The position numbers were made by a program, and so were the translations under genes. Source: Coriolopsis trogii (taxonomy: Eukaryota > Basidiomycota > Agaricomycetes > Polyporales > Polyporaceae). From it: a stretch of DNA of 64,000 nt. The notes beneath the pieces are model-generated. The model was not told where the DNA came from, searched no databases, and worked only from the letters and a program-made list of their open reading frames with translations. Below, in pieces: positions 44,381 through 57,585 of this stretch (within the stretch, counting starts at the first letter, position 1; each line of letters starts with the position of its first letter). The stretch spans positions 124,001 through 188,000 of the forward strand of contig JAHYIO010000039.1 of the NCBI GenBank assembly GCA_020543525.1. Direction: 5' to 3'.

Positions 44381-45143
44381 CTACAGCATGCTCAACATCT
44401 GCAGGCGGCTTCGTTTCTCCCGGTGTGAACCAGCTGTCTGTGTACGAACACTCTTCGGCGAACTTCGGTTCACAACCGGTACGTTGAAGAATTCGACCTC
44501 GGGAAGAGGCCGGTTCTCATACTCCTTGAACATGCTCTTGAAGCGCTTGACCATCTTAGGCACCTCATCCTGTCTCAGGACTCGGCTGACATTGGGCTTC
44601 GGACGCGAACGCTTGACGTCTTCAGTTGAATTGCGAGCCGATCAGGAGGAGCACATACACCCGTTACCAGCTCGGGTTGTGCGCAAACGCGGCCATCGCC
44701 CGCTTGTAGGTCTGGTCGATGTGGTCCTCGATGTTGTCAAGGGCAGCCTCACGAGCCTCTTCCGTGTCCCACCGCAACGAGGTGTCTAGCCGTTTTATTC
44801 CCCAGACATCGATGGGCAACGTCTCCAGCAAGTTCAGCTTGGGGCCGCACTTGATGAAGGTGCGTCCAAAGTCCGGTATCTGCTCCTGGTAAACCGTCTA
44901 TTGTGGATCTTCACACCGGTAGCACCTTTTCAGTAACAATCTGGGGTTCAAACACAGGCTGGGGGCTGAAGACGAGGGACGTATCTTCACGAGTCTCGTG
45001 TCGTAATCGACCAGATAGTGACACGAATCGGAGGGTGAGGATGAGTCGGATAGCTGTGATCGAGGACTAGTAGAGGTGAGATAAGTACTGTATGTGCGGT
45101 TGTTTGTAATATGGCTGGACACTGACTGACTTGGAACGTCCAT
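44381..45143 (-). pseudogene. Unrecognised gene with abnormal joins, probably degenerate
   Basis: From ATG 45143 (MDVPSQSVSSHITNNRTYST) the frame reaches CHYLVDYDTRL. To continue into PVFEPQIVTEK and then TVYQEQIPDFGRTFIKCGPK it needs removal of 32-nt and 28-nt segments with GT-AG borders, shorter than any other intron here. The next block, LNLLETLPIDVWGIKRLDTS to MAAFAHNPSW, runs into TAA at 44689. A further coherent block (VPKMVKRFKSMFKEYENRPL) follows at about 44570-44500. Either a gene with very small introns or a recent pseudogene. No family recognised. Confidence 0.35.
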
Positions 45144-45312
45144 ACCTTGGCGGCGCCTGCAAGCGTGAACATACGACCGAGTTTCCAGGAGATCCGGGCT
45201 CCTCGACATTTCTGGCTTGGATGCATGCGAGTGAATCCAACCGGAATCGGATATATACACAGCACGCAGTGTACACATGTACACAACTCTACATCCAAGT
45301 CATGCGGGCATC

Positions 45313-47032
45313 TCACATCCCCGGTACGATCGCCGGATTCCCCTTCTCCAACGCCGTCCGCAAACTGAGCCACCACGTCAGTCACGACCCGAACAGGCAT
45401 GCTAAAGGATACGACTCACCTGTAATCGTCGCCGTTCTGCGTAATATACCGCACCCAGGGCAGAGCCTGGTACCCGCTCTTCTCGACGATCTTGAGGTAC
45501 CGTACCTGGATACCGGATACGGTGAAGTACGGAATCTCGAACTTGACAGTGATGGGCGCGCGCTTGTCCAGCGACTCGTGCTCTGCCGTAGGACGCTGAG
45601 TACGAGGGGACAGATGCTGCAAAAAGTCACCGTAGACATACCTCCACGAACACTGGGCAGACCAAAGTGTGCGCGCATGAGGAACTCGCGGCCGCCTCCG
45701 AGCTGCTTGATCTTCCACACGAATGCAGACTTGTCTGGCACGTACTGGACACTCCCGGTTGATGCCTAGAAGGATGACGGCCTAGGTATATGCTGAGATG
45801 GATCATTGCGGATAGGACGTACTCTAAACTTGGGTGTGTCGGCATCATCCGGGACGGGAACGTAGATCTCGACGTTGTTGGCAGTACTCCTCCGCTTGAA
45901 TTGAGCCTTGACCTTCACCATGTACTCGATTCGGCTCCCCTTATGATGCTCAACCTGAAGAGGGCTCTCAGACTCCGTAGATGCTGTTCGTTATGCGATC
46001 AAGACGCACCGCGGCCTCGACCCATACCAGTGGCTTCACTGGCGTCGATAGTCGGTACGACATGAGCTCGAACTCGCCGTCGGGGGGAATGAAGGAGATG
46101 GTACGGTCGTTCTCAAATCTTGAGAGACGTACGCACTGGTGGAACTTGACGTCCTCCATCTCGATCGCCTTCCCTCGCGCGTTCCGGCCAGTGGTCTCGA
46201 ACATGACCTTGTCGTTCAGCCCTAGCCGGAGCTCCGGCATCCCGGAGAGGTAGCACTTCATCTTCACGGCGCCGAGGATCTCGGAGCGTACGACGTTGCC
46301 GTTAGCATTCACCTGAGCGCGGGTGCGATGAGGATGAGCATCATGCGAGGAGTGAATGTACACGTACAAGTAGGTTGACGCTCTCGATGACGTCGAGGAA
46401 TACTTCGTTCTTGCGGTAGCGGATACCTTCTGATCGCCATGACACTGCGTTGGTGACCGCGATCGGTGGCCGGACCTGCACTTCGAGCTTGTAGGACTCT
46501 TGTGTGATGTATCTGCCCGCATACATTCGCACAGGAACGCGAAGACAGGAAACAAACGGACGCACTCTTGGAGAATCTTGCTCTCCGTCGTTTGTGGGTA
46601 GCCAAAGTCCATCATCTCGTCCATGAGTTCGTAAATGATGACGAAGTTGTCGCGGATGGACTCTTCCTCAAGCTCCTTGAAGTACTCCACTAGCACGGAC
46701 ACCAGTCGGTGAAGGAAGAGGATAATCTCGGCAGCATTTGTGTTGCGTTTTGAGAGCGCAAGGACTGGGAACAGCCAAAGTCGAAGGCTCCGTCTTCATG
46801 TACCGTACGAGGAATCAATACGCAGACACTCACGGTAAAGATTGGAGTGTCGGATGTGTAGGTAGTTCACGCCCTCCCTCGTGAAGCACGGAGTCACCTG
46901 TTGGTTTTCCTCTTCGAGCTCCAAGACGATGGGCAGAAACTTTTCGATGTAGGACGAGGGAACATCGTCGCGGTATGACCGTTGGATGAGGGGTTTCCCC
47001 TTGAGATCGAGGATGGCGATCAAGCTAGCCAT
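45313..47032 (-). CDS. APM1: AP-1 clathrin adaptor complex subunit mu
   Basis: An intron-rich gene from ATG 47032. The longin domain opens MASLIAILDLKGKPLIQRSY and continues RDNFVIIYELMDEMMDFGYP; the linker contains TTESKILQEYITQ. The mu-homology domain follows: VTNAVSWRSEGIRYRKNEVF, VFLDVIESVNLL, MKCYLSGMPELRLGLNDKV, VKFHQCVRLSRFENDRTISF, SIPPDGEF-type segment, and VSGIQVRYLKIVEKSGYQ with LPWVRYITQNGDDY near the end. This is the medium subunit that binds YxxPhi sorting signals on cargo at the trans-Golgi network and endosomes. The last exon (ending 45313) encodes SLRTALEKGNPAIVPGM, longer than the usual LRT end. A fragment of this gene is duplicated at 57.6-58.2 kb. Confidence 0.95.
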
Positions 47033-47271
47033 TCCGCGTGTTAAGTCCGGTCAAAGTCCAGGTGTAATCCTTAAGCCAGAGTCTCTAGTATACAGAAAGA
47101 ACGAGGCGGCAGCAGCAGCAAGGGGGCGGGGAGGACGACGAGGAGTGGGCGGGGTCGGAGAGGATAGTCTGCCGGCGTCTGTCTCCCGAAACGCGTTGCG
47201 TGGGCGCCTACACGCCCAAAGGAGGCTCGCGTCGGTGTGGCTCTCGCGTTCCATCTTGGTCTCTTCCAGCC
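47033..47271. promoter_or_regulatory. Divergent promoter between AP-1 mu and the PQ-loop gene
   Basis: Only 239 bp separate the two start codons. The middle contains a GC-rich GGCAGCAGCAGCAAGGGGGCG stretch split by 20-base limits of quoting (47110-47135) and no clear TATA box. Shared control of the two membrane-traffic-related genes is possible. Confidence 0.5.
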
Positions 47272-48698
47272 ATGTCCGGCTCCTGCGACTCTGTATGTCC
47301 CCTGCTTGCCATGGTCGCTATTGCTCTGATCTTCACTCTCTAGCACCATGATGCGGCCGCGAACGCCCTCACAGCGTTCATGTGCATTGCTATTACCATT
47401 TCCTACCTACCGCAGGTGCGTCAGTGGCGCACACAGGATGATTGTGCAAGCATTGATTGAGTTTGGTAGCACTGGAGGATTATTTCGGCCAAATCTTCGG
47501 AGGGGTTCAGTCCATGGTTCCTCCTTCTCGGGAGCACGTCATCGGCGTCGGGCATGCTGAACATGTATGTTCCGCCTCCATACTGATTCTATTATCCTGA
47601 CCACCGCGGGGTAGCATCGTGATGCAATGGGGCATCATCCGGTGCTGTAGAGTCCTGGTGCGTTACTTGAGCCTCTTGCTTGGACTACTACTTAATGTTG
47701 TACTGACAGAGCTTCGGAAGTTGTATCGAGTCCATAGCCGGGGTATTCCAACTGGTCCTCGTCTGGTTACTCTTTGTTATGATGTACGCCTCGTCCATTC
47801 CTCCTCCTTATACTCTTCCCAACATACCACAGCCTTGTATTATACATGATATACTACCCTCCTCACCTCAAGTATGTCGAGCTGGACGTAGACCTTCCCA
47901 ATGACCTTCCACGGCGACACATCAAGACTCCAGTGAAGCGCGAAGGCTGGAAACTCTCCATCACGCTTTCTTGGGTGGTTCTTATTCACATGTGCGTCTA
48001 CTGTCAACATACCATGATGTATCTCAGCTGAAGCACCGTCGCAGTGCCTTGATCACCTTTGTCACCTTCTTGCTCCTGACCACAAACCCGACCCCTGATG
48101 CTACGGCGCGTTCGCCCCAATTGCAGCTCTGGGCGACATTCCTCGGAGTCTCGTCTGCCCTCCTCGCAACGTTCCAGTACACTCCTCAGATCGCGCATAC
48201 ATTCCGCATCAAACTAGTCGGCGCGCTAAGTATTCCCATGATGTGCATTCAAACCCCAGGGGCCATCCTCATGGTCCTCAGTATCGCTCTTCGGCCAGGC
48301 ACGAACTGGACCAGTAAGTCATCCTATCATGCGTCTGCCCAGGACAAGCACTCACTCGCCTAAACACGACAGCATGGATATCCTACGCTGTCGCGGGAGT
48401 CATGCAAGGTATTCTCCTCGTGATGTGTATCATTTTCCGTGCTCGGCAACACAAGCTCGGCCTGGACGATTTCGGACGGCCTACCTCGTCACCTCCGTCC
48501 TACACTTCATCCGAAGGTCCAGCGGACGACGGGCCACCGACGACGCCCGCTGTCGAGGCTGCCGTCGGGGATGCGGTCCACAGTGACATGCGTAGCGAGC
48601 ACGGCGTGGACGCTGTGTCGAGCGAGGCGACGCCTTTGCTGCCGCGAAAGCAGGACGTATCGAGCGGGAAGGGGCTGTTTGGATGGCTGAAGCGGTGA
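47272..48698 (+). CDS. PQ-loop repeat membrane protein
   Basis: An intron-rich gene. Exon 1 (47272-47292) encodes MSGSCDS. The first PQ-loop follows: CIAITISYLPQ joined to HWRIISAKSSEGFSPWFLLL, then GSTSSASGMLNI. Next come helices such as SIAGVFQLVLVWLLFVMI and ITLSWVVLIHI. The second PQ-loop is LLATFQYTPQIAHTFRIKLV, then GALSIPMMCIQTPGAILMVL and WISYAVAGVMQGILLVMCII. Seven-helix PQ-loop proteins are SWEET/cystinosin-like transporters; fungal members sit mostly on the vacuole and move cationic amino acids or are uncharacterised. The tail ends EATPLLPRKQ, a dileucine-type sorting signal, fitting vacuolar delivery through adaptors. Substrate not deducible. Confidence 0.85.
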
Positions 48699-50962
48699 GA
48701 GAGGTGACTATCTTCCTGCGCTCGTTTTTGGGCTCTTCTACAGTACCTGCTGCGTTTCCTAATGAATTTCATGGTCATGATACTCGGACGGTTTCCGAGA
48801 CGGGTCAAACTCGACCCTCGATTGCGAGGATCAGCGCGGTGTCAAACGACCGTCACAAAGTACTTACGCCACATCATCATGGAGCAGTTCACCGACATGC
48901 GACATCACCACTATCCACGGATACCAACGGCACGGACTATATGGAGATGGCCAAGCATCAGACGCAGTAGCCGCGTTACCAGTCACCTTCAACATCATCG
49001 ACGAACTGTGAGGCAACCTCGTCGAGCAAAGAGCCAGTTGAGATGCCTCGGCCGAAGCTTCGTTTAGAGGGGAAGGCTTTCGTCAAATCTGCCCGTCTAG
49101 GAACGCCACGAATACGAGCCGAGTGTTGTTGAGTCGGGCACCGAACGCCTCATGAAAGGACGTCGGCTTCCATGGCGGCACGACGTCAATAGTGTTTGCG
49201 ATCGTGCTTGCCAAAATTAGCCTATGGCGTCTATGGTCAGGAACATCCACGGGCCATGGCCACTTGAGGCTGGTACTGTCCTGGTCGGCTATGTAATAGT
49301 ACATAGCATGTCTTAAGGCGTTGGCGTGCGTGGACTATGTGTGCTCTTAGGGTGGCTACGAGGGACTGTGATCATTCACCTTGAGACATGCCTGTCGCGC
49401 GGGCGGTTTGGGCGTCGGGCGGCACGCCCGCTCGTGGAAATGAGCTCGTAGATAGCAGTGGCCGATGTCTGTCGACGTCAGCGCGATGAACTAACCTCTC
49501 GTACGGATGAGGTCGTGGCCGCCCGAGGAGGCAATTGATGTGATGGAAGGCAGTTGGAAGGTCTGACGAGATAAGGGCATTCCTGGAAGTGTACATAGAG
49601 GAAAACATGTTTGCCTTTTCAGCGACATTTCGTTCGCGAGTTCTGGGAAGAAAGTGAAGAAGTTGAGCGCGGATTGCTCTACGCAGAGGGAGATGTGCGT
49701 CTAAACATGCGGTTCGTAGAGCCGAGAGCTATACGATACGCCAGGATGTCATCTCCCCAACCGAATCCCTGCGCGCCCAGCCACCTCGCCGCACAATTAC
49801 GCTCGGGCGGAGTGCTTAGCCCAGCGTACATACGTGGGTTTTATTATCGGGGGCGCGTCTCGCGGATGGGTTATAACCACTTCTGGAGTGGAGCGATCGG
49901 AGATGTTGGGCGGACTAAACCATCTTCCAGCGTCCTCGCTAATAGCTATCTGGTCATCCCAACGCCCTTCAAATACCTTCCGAAAAGATAAAGAGGTGCG
50001 CGACCTTCCTTCCGGTTATCATCGTCTCTCCCTCTTCTCCCTCTTCTTCCTCTCGCTCGCATTCTCTCTCTCCGCCTCTCCTTCCTCCTTTCGGCGCCTG
50101 GAGTCTCGTGATTCTCCTCTCGCGGCTTGGGACTTTCACGGCTTCTTCGCGTTATCTGGGACTCCATAGGACGCACGGAGAGTCGGATGTCTATGGGTCA
50201 GGACGGAGAGTCCATAGGCATATTGATGCGGTATGCTCTTGATGCCAACGTGAGTCTCCATCTCCGACTGTCATTCATCCCGGTACTTCCAACAAGGATG
50301 ATGGGACGCGCCGGCGAGATGGGATGGGATGGTATGCATCAGATCAGGGCGAGTTCAACGAGAACTCGTCTTGATTTGCGCCATGGGACTTCATGAAGCG
50401 ACTGCGAGCGACTCGCTCTACTGCGCTCAGACCGTCTATATCAATGAAACAGCATACAGGAAGGCATGTGTCCGACAGATGCCATACCGGTCCATTTGTT
50501 GTGGATATTGATGTCTTGGTGACGGTGTCAATCCTTCTGCGAACTCAATCCCCGCCTGCACTGCTTCCTGACTTCCAGTCATGTTGCTTGTCTGTTCGTT
50601 GCCGGCGGCGTACAACCACTATCCGGACTGGATGAACTTTGGGTCACGAACAGACAAGAGCAATGTAGGTATCTGGGTGTATCACTGTTCCCCATATGGT
50701 TCTGTGCCTCAGTTAGCAGACACGGCGAGGTTCGAGAACCGTATCATACTGTATCCCATCATAATCTCGCCGGCCACGGAACGCGATCTCGGCGGCTTCA
50801 CGACACCTTTTCCCGCCCATCTCATCATAATGCTCGCTGTTTGTGCGCGCCCTCTCTTACACCCCTCTCTTCTTCACGGTCACCATGCACTATCCTTTCG
50901 CCTTGTAACAACAGTACTGATCCACGACCTCATCCACTCCCCAGTCCCCTTCTCCAAGCCCC
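48699..50962. other. 2.3-kb spacer without a supported gene
   Basis: Several frames of 60-130 codons exist on both strands (49083-49304, 49372-49608, 49611-49991) but none shows domain-like patterns or splice partners. A CT-rich tract (50020-50100) and CT-rich sequence just before 50963 suit a promoter for the downstream + strand gene. Confidence 0.4.
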
Positions 50963-52567
50963 ATGCTCGTCGCTCCTTCGCCCACCGCTCGTTCTGCCCC
51001 TCGGCTGCCGTCTTCGGACCACAAGCTGACTATCCCGGAACGCCCCTCGTCCACAAGCAGGAGACATACCTCGACGTCGGTATCTCCCTTGCGCAGCTCA
51101 CGACCACATCGTTCATCTCCGCTCGCGGGCCCTTCAATTGCGGTCTCTCATGACGGAACCGTAGTAGCAGCCGCGAGTGCGCCCCCTACTCCCGGTGGAG
51201 GTATTCGCCATCGGTCTCCCCTCGCCGAGTTCTCCACAACGGCAACCGAAGACAATGCCGGCCTGGGAGACGATGCAGAGTCCAAGAAGCACCGAAGACG
51301 CACCCTCGGCGCGGTGCTATCCAAGATCAATTTCCCAACGTCAGGCTCAGGGCCAGAATCACCATCGGCCGGTGAGTCGCCTCCCAAACCACGGCAACGC
51401 TCTCGGTCGGCGAGTGCGCGGTCGGCGCCCGCTGTCCCCGCTGTCCCCCCTCTCCCCACATGGGCCCAGGACGGGGTTCCATCCCCACCCATCTCTCCTC
51501 CATCCTCAGCACGTTCCCAGAAGTCTTTCAACGCCCCGCCCCGCCCACGCCCGAGTTCGCCCACCCCAAGCGCACGTTCCACAGGCTCGCGGCGGAGTGC
51601 GTTTGCCGACCCCATCCACACGGGCTCTCCGACCCGCGCGATGCCCTCCACGTCGCGCAACCCAGAAGAGAACTGGCTGACCCAGGCCTCCGCGCCGCGT
51701 TTCTCCCGCCTGGGCCTCAAAGCGGAGGGCGTCGTCCTCCCCGTGTCCGCACGCGAGATGCGCCGGCGCTCGAACGCGTCCACGCTCAGCAGCAGCACCG
51801 TCTCGCGCGCAAAGTCCTTCGACGGGCTCGCCCCTCCCACTCCTGCACTTCCCCGCTCGTCCTCCCGCACTAGCACCCTCTCGTTGACCTCTCGCGCAAT
51901 GCCCACCGCTCCTGCGCGGCGCACGAGCGCCAGCGCCACTGCTACACCGACGTCGGCGAAGTCGATGCGCCACGGTCGCTCGCGCACGTCCTCATTCGCG
52001 TCCGCAAGCTCGAGCCGGCTCTCGGTCGACTGCGACACCCCGAGCCTGACGATGAGCCCCGGGCCGTCGGCGAGCGACGTGTCGCTCCCGCCCGAGTCGG
52101 CGGTCGTCGACGAGCTCGGCGTGCTCGGCGGCGTGCAGATCCAGGTGAATGACGTCCCTGTTGGGGAGCTCGTCGGCGCTCCTGGAACCAGCGCTCAGGC
52201 GGGCGGGAAGGCCCTCAAACGCGAGCACGGGATGCGGAGCGCCTCGTCGTTTGGGTCTTTGCGCTCTGCGGCGAGCGAGCGGAGTGCGTTCACGCTCCCG
52301 TGGCGCCTGCGTCGGCCTGGATACGGTTCGGAATCTGCGCCGTCGAGCCCGAGCGGGTCTGAGCGGTCGTCGTACTTTGGGTTTGGCTTTGGCGCGTCTG
52401 AGGGGGACTTGGCGTACGAGCGGCCGCGACCTGGGATGCACGAGCGCGCGGCGACGGACTCGGATCTCGCTGGGGCGGAGGGCGCGAAGGGCCTAAAGAG
52501 GTCACGGGTGGGGACGCTTGGGAAGATGTGGAAGCAAGTCGTGCGGAGCGTGACGGCGCGGCGATAA
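50963..52567 (+). CDS. Disordered Ser/Pro/Arg-rich protein, single exon
   Basis: One uninterrupted frame of 534 codons, unusual in this intron-rich window. The sequence is dominated by SP, RS and TP motifs typical of phosphorylated regulatory or scaffold proteins. Short conserved-looking islands stand out: RRRTLGAVLSKINFP, NPEENWLTQASAPRFSRLGL and KGLKRSRVGTLGKMWKQVVR at the C-terminus, the last probably a basic amphipathic helix. Codon third positions are GC-rich and the two antisense frames are clearly shadows. No catalytic domain. The upstream CT-rich stretch fits a promoter. No family recognised. Confidence 0.75.
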   Translation: MLVAPSPTARSAPRLPSSDHKLTIPERPSSTSRRHTSTSVSPLRSSRPHRSSPLAGPSIAVSHDGTVVAAASAPPTPGGGIRHRSPLAEFSTTATEDNAGLGDDAESKKHRRRTLGAVLSKINFPTSGSGPESPSAGESPPKPRQRSRSASARSAPAVPAVPPLPTWAQDGVPSPPISPPSSARSQKSFNAPPRPRPSSPTPSARSTGSRRSAFADPIHTGSPTRAMPSTSRNPEENWLTQASAPRFSRLGLKAEGVVLPVSAREMRRRSNASTLSSSTVSRAKSFDGLAPPTPALPRSSSRTSTLSLTSRAMPTAPARRTSASATATPTSAKSMRHGRSRTSSFASASSSRLSVDCDTPSLTMSPGPSASDVSLPPESAVVDELGVLGGVQIQVNDVPVGELVGAPGTSAQAGGKALKREHGMRSASSFGSLRSAASERSAFTLPWRLRRPGYGSESAPSSPSGSERSSYFGFGFGASEGDLAYERPRPGMHERAATDSDLAGAEGAKGLKRSRVGTLGKMWKQVVRSVTARR

Positions 52568-53054
52568 CTTCCTCCTGGTCTCCCAAGTTGAACGATTACA
52601 AACGAGCACACACTGTCGTGCACGATGTGGCGAATGTCGAACCCTGGGGGACACGCCCCGATCCTGTCGTTTCTCGGACTGTTCGCTAATTTATTCACGT
52701 GCAATACCCTACCTCCCGTCTACCAGACTACCCCTCTATCCCTATCCCTATCACTATCACGTACCTCACCCTCTTTGCTCGACTTCATTGCTATTCGTTT
52801 TGTACAGCTAATCACGCCAAAGATCTGTTGTTGTTCACATTTACGGCGCTCATGCAAGTATATAGACGACTTGGAGCATGCCCCTCTATCGGTTGCCGCA
52901 GAGATGCGGACGTCGTGTTGGTTCTTGTACAATAGTTATCTATCTACGTAGACGCAAGTTGTTGTGTGCTTAGCACGAAGTTGAATACATGGGGCAGCGC
53001 TTCCATACCCCCCACCTTGGGCATGCCACCAATACTCCTAGCTTATGTAGATCC

Positions 53055-54840
<1,786 letters not shown>

Positions 54841-55358
54841 GAGAGAGTTTCAGTGCTACACGTAATACGACTAGAGATGGGAATCAATTTGTGCCGGAGG
54901 TTGCGTAGGTGACTCACTCGGACGGTCGATGGCTCTCGGTGGGTTTATATACACCAAGAGAGCGCCGGCGAACGTCGGCGAACGTAATAAGACCTAGCTA
55001 TGCTGAGGGAAAAATCGTGGCTCAAGCATTATTGCTTCTTCGTGGAAGAGTCCAAAAGAGTCAGAGGACTCAGTAGCATGAACGCTTACCGAGTGACAGA
55101 CGATCGCACGAGACTGGAGTCTCAATGCGGAGAGAATGACCACAACAACCCGTGTGGCTTCGTCTACCCCGGAGAACCAAAGGCATCGTCGTTGCATCAT
55201 CATGCTGGACGGTCTGGGTGACTTGACCATAAGTAATAGGACACATTCCGCCCTGAGCCGTTCGGAGTTCCGCCCGGTCCGTGGGGTCGATGAGAGGAAG
55301 GGTTCACGAACAACAGTCACGGAGCCGGCACGAGTCAAGCTCCATGTAGAGTGTCATT
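54841..55358. other. Spacer between aminotransferase start and F-box gene end
   Basis: Contains the aminotransferase promoter, with TTTATATAC at 54940-54948 as a TATA candidate read on the opposite strand. No gene seen. Confidence 0.4.
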
Positions 55359-56920
55359 CTAAGTCAGTTCATAAGTACACCGATGGATGGAAGAACGAAT
55401 GTCCAGTTTGCAATCTGCTAATCGTTGTTCCAAGTTCTTCACCTCTAATCCACTACTGCTCGTATGATCAGCAATGCATATACGACCGAGATCTGACAGG
55501 CTGTACTCACAGTCGACATTCAGTTCCGGCGCTGGTTCGTCACGGAAGCGCAAGAGCCTGCGCACCCCGCCCATTATAGGCAGGCGGGCTTCGAGCGTCT
55601 CGCGCCCGTCATGAACATGTTCGCTGTCGGTGCATGTGTTGAACACGTTGATGGAGCTCAGCAAAAGAAGTACGCTTAAAGTCTGGTCCATGCCGGCCCA
55701 TTCGTCGATGCGCTGGAGCTCCTCCGCTTGCAGGTGTATGCAGAGGTTGAGCGTTGCGAGCCGAACGAACGAAGCCGGGTCTAGGTTCGCGAGCAAGATC
55801 ACAATACGTCTCGTCGAGTAGATCCTGCCGTCTATCGTGAGCGTTGTAAGTGCCAGGGGCTGGTTGGCGAAGAGGCTAAGTGCCCCAGGGCCCTCGTCTA
55901 GGTAGTAGGGATCTGAAGTACCAAGCTATCTGATCAGGTCCTATTTCGCTGAGAGCTGCGACACTACTCACGCTGACGCCAACGGTATATGATGATATGT
56001 AGGTGCCTCAGCGACTGCAGTTCATTGAGCCAGTGATTGAGTTTCGTGAATTGTTCGTATCGATATAGGGTGTAGATGAAGTATTCCGGGTCGAGGTGGG
56101 GAACGAACCATGGCATGAGCGTGAGCGGGGATGGCGAGTACGCCTCGGTCACCTTCATCTCTGAAATTCGGATAGGAGGGCCGATGTGTAAGTCTTCATC
56201 AGGTGACGACAGACCGTGTAGGGAGGATAACCGACCGCATCGGACGGTCCGAAGGGCGGGGTGACTGCGGATGACCCGGTCAAGGTCGGCGTTGCATCGG
56301 AACCAGCAATCGAAGAGGTAGAGTGTCTTCATGTGCGGGAAGCATTCCGTTAGAGCCTCCACTACAGGTCTGTCAAGCGAGACGTCCTTGAGGGCAAGGA
56401 CTTCCACGTTCTTCGCTAGCGGAGCGATATCGGCAAAGAACCTGCGAACAGAGGGATGGACCTCTTCGCCCTCCTTGACATTCCGCAACAGCCCAAGGAG
56501 GTCGGCCTTGGTCTCCAGCCTCAACTTTCGCACATACAGCGCGACCTCAGGAGCTCTGTGGACGAAGAATGACGCTGCGCGCCTGTAATTGCCCGCGTGG
56601 ACGAGGACGGCGTGGAACAAGTGGTACCGGGCGGGGGCTATTAGAGCGCGGAAGGCAAGCGAGCAGTTGCGGAGGGACTGCTTGTCGTCGTGTAGGAAGT
56701 CAACTATGTAGTCGAGGAGCTCCTGAGGCAACGGCAGTTTAGGTCCATGTCGCGAGTCGGCGGTATGAGGCGGTGGTCGTTTCCTGATGCAGCGACTGAT
56801 TCTCTTGGCCGCTAGCCACGTTCGCGAGATTGGGGACCACAACTTTGCAAGATTGCGCTTCTCTTTGCCTGTCGTCTCAACCATACGCTCGTCGGAGGAG
56901 ACGTGCCGTGAGAGGCCCAT
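55359..56920 (-). CDS. F-box protein with C-terminal leucine-rich region
   Basis: Two exons, 56920-55972 and 55912-55359 (500 aa), phase-1 intron. After a basic N-terminus (KRISRCIRKRPPPH) the F-box reads LPLPQELLDYIVDFLHDDKQ and SLRNCSLAFRALIAPARYHL (about residues 60-105). The remainder is leucine-rich without strict LRR spacing: VEVLALKDVSLDRPVVEAL, MKTLYLFDCWF, FVRLATLNLCIHLQAEEL. This is a very common basidiomycete family whose members recruit substrates to SCF ubiquitin ligases. A GTGAGT at about 55518 followed by CAG near 55465 could shorten the C-terminus; the read-through form was kept. Confidence 0.85.
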
Positions 56921-57446
56921 GGCTCAACACCAGACCTGACTCATAGGGATTGAATCCCATCAGATGCGTGATTACGACGACATGCGCAATGCTTACTTCA
57001 GTGGTGCACAAACTCACGGCCTGTGCAATACTACGATGAGCTTGTGGTGTGCTATGTGAGGGGTAATGCTACGACGTACCTGCCACGCTGTCAAATGCAG
57101 AGTTGCCCGATGACAGACTGAAACGAAGGGAAGGCCGAAGGATAGATCAAAAGAGCGACAGGAAGGCTATAACCTTCCCTTCTTATTGTCCATGCCCTGT
57201 TGTAGCCGAGCCCTACCGGCTGGTGCGACGACAATAAGTACGATGGAAAGTCTTGTGAGGATCTCTCGCGGACTTGGGAATCTGTGATCTGGGAAGACGC
57301 GCGCTACCTCTGGCTTGGCGCTACGGGCGCCAATATCCGAATCTCCCCGTTTTCGAGCAACGAAAAGGCTGCAAACTTGCACCTTTGGAGAATCTGCCTC
57401 TTGTGAGAATTGTCAAGACTATATGGGAGGAAACAGTGGCAAAAAA

Positions 57447-57547
57447 TGACCACCGCAGGACTCGAACCTGCAACCTTTTGGTCCCTCAGGCGAAGGGGTA
57501 ACAGTCGGCAATCGAAGCCAAACGCGCTACCATTGCGCCAGGTAGCC
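57447..57547 (-). tRNA. tRNA-Arg (anticodon UCG) with 29-nt intron
   Basis: Full cloverleaf on the minus strand. The acceptor GGCTACC/GGTGGTC pairs at all seven positions with two G-U. The D arm GCGC...GCGC surrounds AATGGTA; the anticodon stem TTTGG/CCAAA encloses the loop CTTCGA-A (anticodon TCG at 57515-57513). The T arm is GCAGG-TTCGAGT-CCTGC, and the discriminator A is at 57447. The intron (57511-57483) starts one base after the anticodon, the canonical nuclear position. Six T residues follow on the transcribed strand as pol III terminator. Confidence 0.9.
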
Positions 57548-57585
57548 TTGATGTAGGGTTGAAAGATAAATCTAATTTCAGCATG

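Noticed and set aside
49611..49991. 126-codon + strand frame
   Set aside because: No domain-like pattern, no homologous neighbour, overlaps another frame; treated as spacer.
51148..52704. Long minus-strand frames opposite the disordered protein gene
   Set aside because: Shadow frames of GC-rich coding sequence; the + frame has the conserved islands and a promoter-like CT tract.
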